Positions 10,829 through 22,140 of a stretch of DNA of 64,000 nt are shown in pieces; the stretch's first letter is position 1, and each line of letters opens with the position of its first letter. The stretch is from contig JAOTON010001533.1 in assembly GCA_034440635.1 (NCBI GenBank), positions 442,001-506,000 of the forward strand, in the 5' to 3' direction. The position numbers and the translations under genes were made by a program. Under the pieces are notes generated by a model. That model had not been told where the DNA came from. It made no database searches and worked only from the letters and a program-made list of their open reading frames with translations. This stretch comes from Lepas anatifera (lineage: Eukaryota > Arthropoda > Thecostraca > Lepadidae).

Positions 10829-11363
10829 AAGTGGTGCCTCCGACTCCAGATCGGAAGGTTGCCTTCTTCTCACGATCGCTCACACCGGCAGACACCCGCT
10901 ACAGCACGTTCGGCCCTCAACTGCTAGCAGCTTACGCAGCTCTGTGTAAGTTCCGACACGCGGTGGAGGGGCGCCCGGTGATCATCTTCACCGATCACAA
11001 CCCGCTCGTGCACGCGGTTGGGACAACCTCTGATCGCCACCCCCCCCTCCCGAGAGAGCCGTCACCTAAGTACATCGTGCAATTCACCACAGCCATCCGG
11101 CATGTGCCAGGACGCCACAACGTACCGTCTCGCACGGTGGCCATGCTGTCGCTGCCGCAGCAGCTGCTGGAAGACTCCAGCCAGCTGGCTGAAGCTCAAC
11201 ACGAAGACTGCACGCTCATAGTCTTCCAGGGTTCAACACAAAGTCCCCAGCTGCGAGACGCCCAGCTCAGGGACGGGCGCACTCTCGCCGTGGATGGTTT
11301 CATCGGCACGCCCCGTCCCGAGTGCCGCACCCACTGCGCCGTAACAGGTTACATTTCTAACTA
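10829..11363 (+). pseudogene. Ty3/Gypsy RNase H fragment
   Basis: The open frame reads KVAFFSRSLTPADTRYST, FTDHNPLVHA and a histidine-proline-glycine motif, matching the second half of the RNase H domain that follows reverse transcriptase in Ty3/Gypsy polyproteins. Reverse transcriptase and the first RNase H aspartate are missing. The frame runs on past RNase H toward the integrase linker and is cut by a TA-flanked MITE at 11364. It is an old retrotransposon remnant, not a host gene. Confidence 0.85.
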
Positions 11364-12171
11364 CAGGGTGTTTCAGAAAGAATGATATTTTTTAAATGGT
11401 CAGTAAAGTACTAAAAATCCTTCAAATCCGTCCACAAAACACTCATTTTAATGGTAAATTGTAGGACATTTTTATATAAATAGGTTTCATTTGCATCACA
11501 TGTTTTCTCCGTCTTAAATGTACTCGGAAAATGGTGCAAGAAACACAAGATATGTCCGCTTATATTTGAGAAAACGGAACTTGCAGCACTCTAAAAAGGC
11601 TTTAGCACACACAAATGGCACGAGAGCATGCACATAAAAAGCAAAAGTCACAGTAATATTACAAGTTAAAAGCTTTTGGCTCAAGCCCCCTTATGGCTCA
11701 TTGGTTTACCTTCCATATGAATGACTGGATTCGGCGGACACAGCGCAAAAGACCCCACTGTTCACCGCAGAACAAGGGACATGGACCAATTGGTGATTGC
11801 TTGCTTGGACCCGAGCTTTCCTAAGCTTGAGAGGTATTTTTTAGAATTAATTTCCAGAGGCAATGTGCATGTGGACTGAGACGTACCATAGTGACGATAT
11901 CATGTTAGCAGTGCCATTGGCGTGATACTTGTCACGTGATACGCACGTGATTTCTACCAACATTTTCGATGAAGGCAAGATGGACAGTATTTTTCAAGTC
12001 ATTTTTAAGACTACTTTTTACTAGCAAAAATATTAAAACAGCTATCAAAATACGAATAATCGTAAATGTCCCAAAATTAACTTTCGATTGATATGTAAAT
12101 CATACCACATCAACCTATTTATAACCGCATTATGATTAATTCAAAAATATCATTCTTTATGAAACACCCTG
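11364..12171. mobile_element. TA-flanked MITE (Tc1/mariner type)
   Basis: An 808-bp element. The left end CAGGGTGTTTCAGAAAGAAT is matched at the right by the complement ending GAAACACCCTG, about 25 bases of inverted repeat. TA at 11362-11363 and 12172-12173 forms the expected target duplication. No transposase is encoded. It is inserted at the end of the Gypsy RNase H fragment. Confidence 0.88.
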
Positions 12172-12173
12172 TA

Positions 12174-13776
12174 GAACCCGGTTGTTCTGAAGGGGGTAGA
12201 AACTTTAAGGCCAAAAATTATACCAAAAATCCTTATGGGCCTACCTCGACACCGTCAACTGAAGAAAACTTGGATACACTGCACTTGGCGGGATGTGAGC
12301 CAGACCGCCAGGGACGGTCACGTGCCTGCCAGGCATGTGACTGAGGCGCGTGACAACCCCCTGACCATACCACATGGCCGAAAGAGAAAGAGATGAGGGG
12401 GTTCCCTCTGGAGGATGCAGCCAGTCGAGTCAGGAAGAGGATGGCAGTCGGGACAAGAGGAGCAGCAGTGACAGAAGAGACAGTCGGGCTAGAAGTGGCA
12501 AAAGGTTCGCAAGTGGCTAGAGATAAGATCAGTCGAACGGAAGAAGTCAAGAGGCAGGGAGCGGACGGTGGGCGAGGCGGACAGAAGCTCAGAGGGAAGA
12601 GAGCAAAAGGGAGTTGGACGTGAAGAGTCCGAACTGAAGAATTGTAAGTGCCGTGAGCGGCCATGGGTAGCTTGTGCCAATGGTCGGTTTGTACGGGCAA
12701 AAGTAGGCAGGCAGCGCCACCTTAATTCGTTGTTGTGCGAGATGGCGCTATCGGCTCATCAGCAGTGCCAAGGCCAGAATCCGCGCAAGCTAACGGGAAC
12801 ATGTTTTAAGTTACTTTGCAGAATCGAAGTCATGGGGAGGCGAGTGGCGGTAACGGCGATAATAAATAATTTTCCTGTGTATCCAGAAATTAGCGCGTTA
12901 ATCAATTGTATTGTCATAAATAATGTGAGGCCCACTGGTTGATTGATTATTTTATTATCAACGCGGAAAGGTCCGGTCAGTGTGAAGGATTCTAGCTGCT
13001 CGGAAATTTCAGCTGAGCTTTCTCGGTCATTCATTCGGGCCATTTTCTTCAATATGTAAACATGTAGAGCAAACCAGCGTAAAAATTTAAGTTTCTCATT
13101 AGATTAGAGTTATGAAATGTGATGTAATTGTAATTCAAAATTATTGCGCAACTTATTTGTATAATTTCAAGTGGATTCGATTGTGGACATGATGAAAAAG
13201 GTGTTTGTTTATGGTGACGCAGATGTCTCGTGTGCGCCACCAATGACACGTGTGATGTTTTTATGCAGGAGTGAATTTCAAGGACGGGGTATACTGGCCA
13301 GAGGGGCGTAGCCTAAGTCAGGCACAGATGGAAGTATGACTGGTGTTTCGTCGTTTAAATGTTTTATATAACAAGGAGCTCGACTTTAGTGGTAAGCAAA
13401 CAATTACTTTTATAATAACTAGAATTTTATTGTGCTGGAAGGAGATCATGAGCAGCTAGCTGTGTACACAGCCATTGTGATATTAAAAAGCGGATATTGA
13501 CTGAAATGAGTTGACCATCCATTTTCAATAGCAAACGTAAAATAGTACTTACCAGATACGTGGGTAACGTGGAGACATAAACGAGGTTGTGAAGTGCTGG
13601 ATGGTGCCCTGAGTGGGCAAATTAATACTTAGCGATGATGGTACATATTTCTTAACGTGGAGTTATAATCGACGTCATGAGTGGTTGATGGTGCCCTGAG
13701 GTGGCAAATGATCTATGAGTGTCCCCGGTGTTTGCCCCCACCCTGCGTGCATAACCATTTTTCATCAGATGTTTTA
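12174..13776. other. No gene recognised
   Basis: GC-richer to about 12800, then A/T-rich. The longest frames (12233-12700 minus, 12568-12942 plus) have Arg/Gly or Ser/Pro bias and resemble nothing known. A short imperfect direct repeat, GGATGGTGCCCTGAG, occurs near 13600 and 13690. The first part may be retrotransposon LTR or untranslated sequence, but I cannot show it. Confidence 0.3.
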
Positions 13777-14623
13777 TTAACACGCGCATTGACGGGGGTC
13801 TGAGCCACCTTCCCATTGACGGGGGGCGGGTACCCGCCTCCCCGCTAAGATCTCGAGAACCACGGTAGGTAGCGAAAAACGGTAAACGGCGTTGGGCTGC
13901 CCATCCACTTCTCCATCGAAAACATTTGAATCATTTTTTGTCAGGTCACATTTAAGGTCACGAGAGGTCAAAACATGCCCGTCATAGGGATAACATGTAA
14001 ATTCAGTTTTTCGGCCTTTACATCTGAACACGTAAAGATAGATCAAAACGACTTGAAGAATATGAATCCTCTGAGCAAGCCGAATCGAATGATATATAAT
14101 TTGACCTTGCTAGGTCAAATCAAGGATTTGACCTGACCTGAGGTCAGGTCAGGGTCAAATTATATAAAATGCATATCATTAGAACCGCAAAGCCCAGGCG
14201 AGTCTAATGCAGCTAAAATAAATGCTCTATCACCATCCGTTTCTGAGTTATTCCGCAAAAACAATTTTTCCTATGTATTTCCAATGGAGAGGTCATGCCT
14301 CGTACCTGACCTTAGGTCATCGATATCAAAAATATCGGAACATATTTTAGAGAACGTGGTGGGGCCATTATGTGATATGAGTTTCAATCGGATAAGTTCA
14401 CCCTGCTCCGACTTATGCTATCTTAAATTTTTTTAGGTCGGGTCACTTGACCTGTACTGGTGACCTGACCGGAGATGACCTAACCTTAAAATTTTCACAG
14501 AAGTTGTAAAAATGATGAGGGAAAAGGTATACCAAGTACGGCGGCGCTACGCGCCGCCGTTTTTCTACTGTCTCCAAAAACCCGAGGGGGCGGGTACCCG
14601 CCCCCCGTCAATGCGCGGGTTAA
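13777..14623 (+). mobile_element. TTAA element, copy A
   Basis: Bounded by TTAA at 13777-13780 and 14620-14623, with terminal inverted repeats CACGCGCATTGACGGGG. Near the left end the terminal motif is repeated directly (CGCATTGACGGGG). Next comes the palindrome GGGCGGGTACCCGCCC or a degraded form, an interior with about 15 exact AGGTCA/TGACCT hexamers, and near the right end a GGCGGCG-CTAC-CGCCGCC hairpin. No protein is encoded. TTAA target duplications are characteristic of piggyBac transposases. Confidence 0.93.
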
Positions 14624-15758
14624 TTCGGCCGTTTCATCTTCAGAAACAGTCATGGTGTACAGTTAACATGGAAATACACCTGCCAGTACATCCGAAGCGA
14701 GTCTTCTTTACTCCCACCGCGCTTACAAGAATTACAATGCAGATAAAGGACAAAAGAAACGGGGAGGACAAAAATTCGGACGGGAAGAGCTGCAATGCAG
14801 AGAAGCAAGAGAGGAGACTCGAGAAGCAAAAGAAAGACTATATAAGACATTTTGGTCAATGAGGGTATAAATGCCAGGGGAGAAAAAGACTACACAACAC
14901 AGGCCTCAAGAACATCAGCGTGAGTACGCCAGCAGCCATGCCCATGGCCAGCCCGTTTCAGCCTGCTGTCGGAGAAATTCATGCTGCCACAACCCTCCCT
15001 TCTCTCTTTTTACCTCCACAGAGCCAGCGGACCTGATTCAAAAATATAACTCGAAATCTAGGCTAACGTATTTAAAATTGGCATAGGATTCCAGTCTGCG
15101 CATAGTAATTAGTTACCATATAGTATATATTGGCACACTATTATTATTATTAGTTATTATAGTTACATTAGAATGTGCATGCCAAATATGTTTTCGGTAA
15201 ACTGGAAGTGCCAGGTGAAACGAAAGTCAGGAACACGTCAGGTCCGGATATTTTGATTGGGTAAATGGTTATATCATGGCTAGAATTCAATGTAGGGTGA
15301 CACTCTCCTTTTTGTGTGAAGACGAACCAAAAGATATGAGTATTTTATTAGTTAGTGTTGATTCACATTGAAACCCCGTGCCTCGCCTGGTCAATCGCAA
15401 TTTTACATCAACTTTCATCCCTTGGGAGAACAAAAGTGAAGGCAGATATGACTTGAGACGCACCTCCTCGTCGAGGAGGAAGAGAAGCTGCGGGGTGGAC
15501 TGAAAAGCCTCATTCTTGTTGACGAACAGAACGGCACTCTTGTAGTGGAAAAGGTCAAGTGTACGAGGCAAATCCCCTTGGAGGAAGCTATCCTGCTCTG
15601 GGGGTAAGCTTCTATGTTTTTAATATGAAAACTACTCACAAGACGAAAAACCTGAAATGGTTTCTAAGAACGCCGGTGTTCATTCTCACGGCAGTGATGG
15701 CCCCAGAGGGAGAAATTAAAGACGAGATTACGAGACTTTTGAAGAGCGCATTCAAGTA
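14624..15758. other. No gene recognised
   Basis: Mixed composition. Near 14760-14850 the plus strand is rich in Lys, Glu and Arg codons (frame 14512-14862), but that frame begins inside the TTAA element and is not a credible gene. A TTATTATTATTA run occurs near 15140. Confidence 0.3.
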
Positions 15759-16250
15759 GTCCGACACTGCGCGTTAAAGTGGTACCCCAGCTGGTGGCTG
15801 GGTACCACCACAAGCTTGGGTTGGGTTGGCAAAACCAGTGTGGTGCGGGCATGCCGCCGGGTTTGGAACCACGCTTTAGAGCCAGTTCTCAAGCCAAAGT
15901 GAAGAAGCCGGTTCCCATGTTAAAAAGGTATAAAATAAAGTGTGTGTGTGTGTGTGTGTTAATATTTGCGAGGCAGAGAATACACTTAGTAGTATAAGTA
16001 GTAGACAAGTCCGGCATTGCGCGGTACGGTGGCCCATTAAGCTTGCTATGGCGGGGTTGGGGTTGGGTTGTTAAATAAAGTGTGGTGCGGGGTTAGCTCC
16101 GAGTTTGGAACCCCGCTTTTGAGCCGGTTCCCAAGCCCAATTTAAAAATCCGGAAGTAAAGGAGCCGGTTCCCAAATGAAAAAAATATGTAATAAAAGTG
16201 TGCTAATGTATGTGAAGCAAAGAATACACTTATGTAGGTGCCGATTCAGG
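15759..16250 (+). repeat. Two-unit tandem repeat, ~245 bp per unit
   Basis: Unit 1 (about 15759-16007) and unit 2 (about 16008-16250) both run from AGTCCG-CA-TGCGCG through GGGTTGGGTTG, GTGTGGTGCGGG, GTTTGGAACC-CGCTTT and GAGCC-GTTC to AAAGTGTGTT/AAAGTGTGCT and GAATACACTTA. Unit 1 has a (GT)n run at about 15941-15958. A third, partial copy lies at 3552-3685. Confidence 0.8.
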
Positions 16251-17720
16251 CATTATCTGCAGGAGCGTGCAAGGGGTGTGGAGGCAACCACTGCCGCTCA
16301 TTCCGAGCTGGGTCCGTAGTCTGGGGCGGCTCGGTAGAGGGGTTTGGTTGGCCGACTCCAGCGCTGCCTTCCCCGCGTGGCTTCGCTATCAGCTGATGTA
16401 CGGCGGCAGTCGTTGGAGGTTTCATGGATATTAGCGCTGTATTTTTGAGACTTCTTGAATTTAACCGCAATTTTTCGAGTAAGCTGATCTGGTATAGGAT
16501 TGTTTTGGTGCATTTAGCCTATCTGGCAATCCGTGGGTGCAGGAGTGGATCAATGAAGTCACGTGATCAGTGAAGGTTCGTTGTATATCCATGTGATAGA
16601 AAGTAGTTTCGAACTCCGATGCAAATATTTGTGAACAACCGGTGATATCAGATATTAAATAGTTTTTCTATATGATTTACCGTTTACCACAAGTGTAGGT
16701 CGCCGAAGTTCATGAGGTGAGTGCGTTGCGTTGTATTTTGGGTAGGAACATGAAATTTGTGCCGATTTCAGAGTGTTGTTTTTTCGGGCAGCGGTTCTTT
16801 CGCTAGCCTGATCTCGTGCGGGGCAGACGTGCGTCTCTCGCTAGGAAGTCTCTGCTAGTTTTCGGGATCGGATCGACTCTATTCGCGTCTGTTTGTTGCT
16901 GAAATTGGCCTTAATATGGTTGCAGCTTGAATAACGGTCTAATGATGTCATAAAGTAGGCAAGGTGATGATGTAATTTTGGCCTTCAGTAGGTGCCCGAA
17001 ATGAGGTGGTGCGCGCAGCGATGCGCCGTGGAGTGAGCGCGGTTCGGCGCTGAGGTTCCCTCTTGGCCGTGCAGCTGTTAACCAGTCCTGAGTCGCCGCG
17101 GATGTGAATGGAGGCAACGAGTAGGTACGGAACTTCATTATGCATCAACGTGTGAAATCCTTATTATTGAATATAGAAATTGATATGAAGTAGCCTGTGG
17201 CTTATTCATAGATAAATTGTAGGTATTTATTGTTCGACGATTGTATACTTCTTCCGCTAGTAGATTCATGTGACACCCGATAGATTTGCTTAAACTTGGC
17301 TGGTTAACCGTAACTGAGCTGCGAGTTGGCATGTTGCCAGAGCTATTCATTGGTAATATTGGTGGTTTATCCCGACATCTTTCTCTCGGCTGTTATCCAG
17401 CACAGTTCATGATCGTTCTTCGATATTATATTGGTCGTTTCTCGACGTCCTCTGACTGCTAATCAGCTTTGTTTACGGCCGTTACCGAAATAGTTGCATT
17501 GGACTGTTATCAGTGAGTTAACTCAGGGAAACGCCTGGTTTCGCAGCATGTTTTCTGTGGACTGAATTAAACATGTCAAATTTCTAGCGCAATTTGTTTG
17601 CCAGTTCACCCTCTTTCGAAAATGTTGAGCTCGACCTGCCGCCGGGCAATATACATGAGCCGTCAAGCTTCGTTTTTCTTCTTCCCATGTGGCGGCGACT
17701 ACAACTTACGTAAGGAGCTT
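16251..17720 (+). repeat. LTR-like dispersed repeat, copy 1
   Basis: Blocks recur in the same order at 37555-38510: GGTTTGGTTGGCCGACTCCAG versus GGTTGGTTGGCAGACGCCAG, a GCGCGC-CGCCGTGG block, CTGAGTCGC, and finally GGCGGCGACTAC (17691 and 38484). Ordered divergent blocks over more than 1 kb suggest a retrotransposon LTR plus leader, though no LTR ends or primer-binding site were established. Confidence 0.4.
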
Positions 17721-17949
17721 ATGTGGTTTTATTGCTGCAAAGACGACTTGAGTAGGGTTTGGAAGGGAGCCTTCTGGTGGTATTGTCGTGTGGGCCCCTT
17801 AGAAAAGGAGGTCCCATCACCACATACATATTCCTTTCATATTTCTGGAGATGGCGTCCTCGAGGAAGTTTCGAGCGATGTGACGGGTTGGGAGCTTCGA
17901 AACCCCGTACTCACCCCCGCTGAGCAGTCGCTCACCCCCGCTGCCGTGG

Positions 17950-19662
17950 GAGACGCGCACGCTGGACATCTTAACACGCGCATTGACGGGGGTCTGAGCC
18001 ACCTTCGCATTGACGGGGGGCGGGTACCCGCCCCCCTAAGATCTCGAGAACCACAGTAGGTAGCGAAAAACGGTAAACGGCGTTGGGCTGCCCATCCACT
18101 TCTCCATAGAAAACATTTGAACCATTTTTTTGTCAGGTCACATTTAAGGTCACGAGAGGTCAAAACATGCCCGTCATAGGGATAACATGTAAATTCAGTT
18201 TTTCGGCCATTAAATCTGAACAAGTAAAGATAGAGCAAAACGACTTAAACTATATGAATCCTCTTAGCAAGCCGAATCGAATGATATATAATTTGACCTT
18301 GCTAGGTCAAATCAAGGATTTGACCTGACCTGAGGTCAGGTCAGGGTCAAATTATATAAAATGCATATCATTAGAACTGCAAAGCCCAGGCGAGTCTAAT
18401 GCAGCTAAAATAAATGCTCTATCACCATCCGTTACTGAGTTATTCCGTAAAAACCATTTTTCCCATGTATTTCCAATGGAGAGGTCATGCCTCGTACCTG
18501 ACCTTAGGTCATCGATATCAAAAATACCGGAACATATTTTAGAGAACTCGGTGGGGCCATTATGTGATATGAGTTTCAAGCGGATAAGTTCACCCTGCTC
18601 CGACTTATGCTATCTTAAACTTTTTTTTAGGTCGGGTCACTTGACCTGTAATGGTGACCTGACCTGAGATGACCTAACCTTAAAATTTTCACAGAAGTTG
18701 TCAAAATGATGAGGGAAAAGGTATACCAAGTACGGCGGCGCTACGCGCCGCCGTTTTTCTGCTATCTCCGAAAAACCCGAGGGGGGCGGGTACCCGCCCC
18801 CCCCGTCAATGCGCGTGTTAAGGTGAGGAAGACGCTGGAAACTCTAAGGCCCCAGTGCTTGTTCAAACATATGTACTACACCTGCTTCCGTTATGTGGGG
18901 ACCTGAAAGGTCTGTCAGGCGAAGGATAGGGGTCACCTTTAGGATCCATGCCGAAACCGTTAGGAACCTGGCACACTGTAGCGGTCGATGTCCTCAGCCC
19001 GCTGCTCCAGACGAGATCCGGGAAAAAGTACGTCATAGTCCTAACCGACTACACGACTCGCTTCGTGCTGGCGATCACAACCCGTGACCAGACCACCGCT
19101 AACCCTGCGCACCTATTGATGGGAAGTTTCTCGAGTACGGACTTCCCGCCAGGCTAATATCAGACAATGGAAGTAATTTCCGCTCGAACCTAGTGAAAGA
19201 GCTTTGCAAGCTGCTGGGCCCCTCCCACGAGTTCACGACGCCATACCACCCGAGGTTCTATGGATTAGTCGAGCGCTTCAACAAGACGTTGGCTTCCATG
19301 CTGCGTGGTTTTGTCAGTGATCATCAGCAAAATTGGGACGTCTACCTCCCGTACATCATTTTCGCGTACAGGATAGCCACCCAGGCATCAACCAAAGAAA
19401 TGTTTTCTTCCTGATGTTCCTACGACCGTGTAGGGCACCTTTGGACATTCTCCTCGGCGAACAGAGGGTAGATTTCCCGGACCCAGTCGCAGAGGTAGAA
19501 AGGGAGACTCCCACCGCTGTTCGGAGGCTGCAGACAGCCTTCGAGGTTGTGGAGAGACGACTAGAGCCAGCACACGCCGACCAGAGAAGGAACAGGAAGT
19601 TTGAAGCTGGAGACAGAGTATGGCTGCTCGACGAACGCGTGCCCGAAGGGAAGGGCTGCTGA
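17950..19662 (+). pseudogene. Ty3/Gypsy integrase remnant, interrupted
   Basis: The frame before 17970 encodes an H-x3-H motif (HAGH region), and the frame after 18821 encodes the matching C-x2-C region, together the HHCC zinc finger of retroviral-type integrases. A TTAA element (copy B) sits between them. The catalytic core follows in two frames: a first Asp in VAVDVLS at about 18985, a second in SDNGSNF at about 19162, and a Glu in LVERFNKT at about 19271, giving the D-D-E triad. The C-terminal part (19333-19662) includes AGDRVWLLD, typical of the end of the integrase. A stop near 19411 and frameshifts show it is dead. Confidence 0.85.
17971..18821 (+). mobile_element. TTAA element, copy B
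   Basis: Bounded by TTAA at 17971-17974 and 18818-18821 with the family's CACGCGCATTGACGGGG terminal inverted repeats, in the same orientation as copy A. I count 16 exact AGGTCA/TGACCT hexamers. The intact GGGCGGGTACCCGCCC palindrome occurs near both ends. Inserted inside Gypsy integrase sequence. Confidence 0.94.
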
Positions 19663-19675
19663 ACAACCACGTCGA

Positions 19676-20268
19676 GACCTCTTCAACCTGGAAACCGGAG
19701 AGCTGTTCAAGGACACGGGGCCGCTCGTGATCGCGACGGGAACATGGACCCTAGTAGTGCGCTTAGAAGATAGAGAACTGACGGCGCAGAAAGACGTTAT
19801 TCGGAGAGACATGAAACATACATCGGAAGCCCTTATTAGGCTAAAAACCAGTGCATCGGCCGGTAAAAAATATACCGGGCTGGCAGCCGAGGAGGGCGGG
19901 CGGCATAAGGACTTTACTGAAGTATTGGAAAAAATATGAGAAAAGGAACGGTATTGAACGGAACATAAAATTTTGGAAGCACGAAACCCCTAGAAGAATT
20001 GCGGTACGAGTCAAAGGCGAGCCGAAAGCAGCAAAGACTAAACTTTGTTACGGAGGGCTTAAGTTGGCTATTTGGAACCACTACGGAGAGAGAAACGAAA
20101 AAGCTACACCAAGAGCTAAAGGCGGAAAACCGCAGTTACTACACCACGTAGCGAAATTGCAGGCGACAGTATTGAAGCCTATCTCTAAACGAACCCAAAA
20201 AAACTGCAGCAACATCACGCAATTAGCCAACAAAGCAAGCAAATTAATGCAAATGGCCAGGATTTGAC
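19676..20268 (+). pseudogene. Possible env-like remnant of Gypsy element
   Basis: Immediately downstream of integrase. One frame has GELFKDTGPLVIATGTWTL and a second, overlapping frame continues with basic and helical sequence to a stop at 20268. A Gly-rich turn followed by a tryptophan strand resembles the start of the third open frame of some insect Gypsy elements, but similarity is weak and I cannot exclude other origins. Frames are broken. Confidence 0.25.
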
Positions 20269-20409
20269 GTCGAGGCCCGGACTGCAAGGATCAACATTCG
20301 CCACCAACTGGACGTAAGTAACATCTTGTCGGTCATCAGAATAGCGGCAGCGGCGGTCACCGCATCCGGCGCCGAACTTCAACGGCTCGCGCGGGCGATG
20401 TATCTATTT

Positions 20410-21586
20410 TCAAAAAGCCCCTGTTGACTCCACAGGGAATAATTTTTCATTTAGTGTTCTGCATGTTCCCACACCTCAGATTCTAAGTAAAAGCCGAAGC
20501 TTACTGCATCGAGGATATGTTTCTTAACGTGTCATAATTGCAAGTTTGTTATTGCAAACATGACTCCGTTTGGCGACGATTATCTTTGAGATTTTAGACT
20601 TACAATGTTCTTGATATATTTTGCAGGTTGGATGAGAATTGCAGTCATGTCTCTTCTATATTCCTCAAAATTCAGGCAGCCGATAGGCTGGGGTTGAATA
20701 AAAGCTCCACGACCAGAACACCGTGTCCCGCAAGAATGTATGTGCCTCTTTGGTGAAGGACGTCCAGCTGACTCGAGTGGGGGGGAAGTATGCCACTCAC
20801 GAAGAGCTCCCTCTTACCAAAGAACAAGATTCGCAGATCAGGAGAGAACTTGAAGCATTTGGAAAGGAGTACGGGTTCGTTTTTATGACAACTGTGAGCG
20901 AGACGCCCCTCATAGATGTCGTGGCTGCGAATCTCCCTGTAACTAGGCTTGCGGGCTTAGCCGAGTCACTTGTGGAGAACAGATAGAAACACAGTTTTGT
21001 GAGCAGTTCCTTGGAGGCCCCCAAATATGTTCTCCGAGAGCATGTTGAATACCCTTGAGAAGAGGACTCGTTCCCCGAGGGAGTACCGGCTGTGCTTTGA
21101 GCACCGACATGGCCGCTTAACGGCAAGTATGTTCGGGGACGTGATAGGCGTCAGGTCGCCCGAACCCGTCTCTTCTACGGAGAATTTGCTCGAAAGGTAG
21201 AATTTGCAAAGGGAAAATGGTCCCAAAGCTCTGGAGTGGGGCACGAGTAAAGAACTCGTCGCATGCCAGCACGTGTGGATGGCGTGAGGCAGCGGCATGA
21301 AGCTGTGACACTTGAAAGTATTAGTCTAGTCGTGAAAAAGGAGCTTCCATATTTGGGTGCTTCTCCAGATGGCAGCATGACCTGTAGAGGTCCGACCTGC
21401 CCCAAGGAAGCGAGTTGTAGAGGTCAAATGTCCTCACTCGATGAGGGAGTGAGCCTGAGGCTGTATCATATCTGGATGACATCAGCAGCTCCGGAAGTCA
21501 TAAATACTACGCGCAGGTCATTTATGTGGTGTAATGGAGTGTGTATTTGGAGTGCGGACCCAGAAAGGAACACTTCTAGTCGGAGT
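20410..21586 (+). pseudogene. SWIM-YqaJ gene, copy 2, broken
   Basis: Upstream intron acceptor TTTTGCAG at about 20620-20627, then a SWIM half-motif (CSHV) followed by CPARMYVPLW and a stop. The next frame (20723-20986) carries LEAFGKEYGFVFM, and later segments carry RGRLTA (in shifted frames) and YLGASPDGS (21263-21724). The hAT element present in copy 1 is absent here. The copy is frameshifted several times and ends abruptly at 21586, where a GGGC-rich element begins. The SPDG aspartate is present but the EVKCP stretch is out of frame. Confidence 0.82.
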
Positions 21587-21945
21587 CCCAGCCAGCAATT
21601 TTATTGGGCTCGGCCCAATAAAGGTTGGGTTTTGGTTGGGCAGAGCCCGAATACGAGTCAAAGAACACATTTTTGCTTGGGTTCCGCCTGGGTAGAGCCC
21701 ATGATGGGCTCTGCCCAGTGTTAGCCCGATCGGGCTCCGCCCGCGGTTAATCTGGAGGAGCCCGATATAGGGCTCAGCCCGACTTTTATCACGTTCTGCC
21801 CTGTCGGGCTCTGCCCACAACATCTGTGGCATAGCCCAATATGTGGCTAAGCCCTACCAACCCTGGGCTCGGCCTGGGGAAAGGGCGCGATAGCTCACTA
21901 TTTGAACCTTGGGCGGAGCCCCATTGAGGTCGGGCTCTGCCCAGG
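21587..21945 (+). repeat. GGGCnnnGCCC palindrome-rich element, copy 1
   Basis: Starts CCCAGCCAGCAATTTTATTG right after the YqaJ break and is full of short palindromes such as GGGCTCGGCCC, GGGCAGAGCCC and GGGCTCTGCCC. The complement of its first bases (AATTGTTGGCTGGG form) is the right end of the related element ending at 28976, so CCCAGCCA-CAATT is probably this family's terminal repeat. Confidence 0.7.
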
Positions 21946-21953
21946 CACTAGAG

Positions 21954-22132
21954 CAGAGGTCTGCATGGAATAGGGATGGAACGGAATGGGACGGAATAAT
22001 TTCCAAGTCAAAATATGGAATCGGACGGAATGGAATCGTTTTTGGTTAAATTCTATGGGATGAAATGGATTGGAACAGAGAAACGGGATGGAGCGGAATG
22101 GAAACTGAAATGTCGTTCCATGCATACCTCTA
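21954..22132 (+). mobile_element. hAT-type MITE rich in GGAATGG
   Basis: A 179-bp element from CAGAGGTCTGCATGGAA to its inverted match ending CATACCTCTA. Flanks are CACTAGAG (21946-21953) and CACTAGAT (22133-22140), 7 of 8 identical. The interior consists of GGAATGG-like repeats on one strand. Confidence 0.8.
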
Positions 22133-22140
22133 CACTAGAT

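Noticed and set aside
12233..12700. 155-codon minus-strand frame
   Set aside because: Ser/Pro/Leu composition bias, no recognised motif, and competing frames on the other strand.
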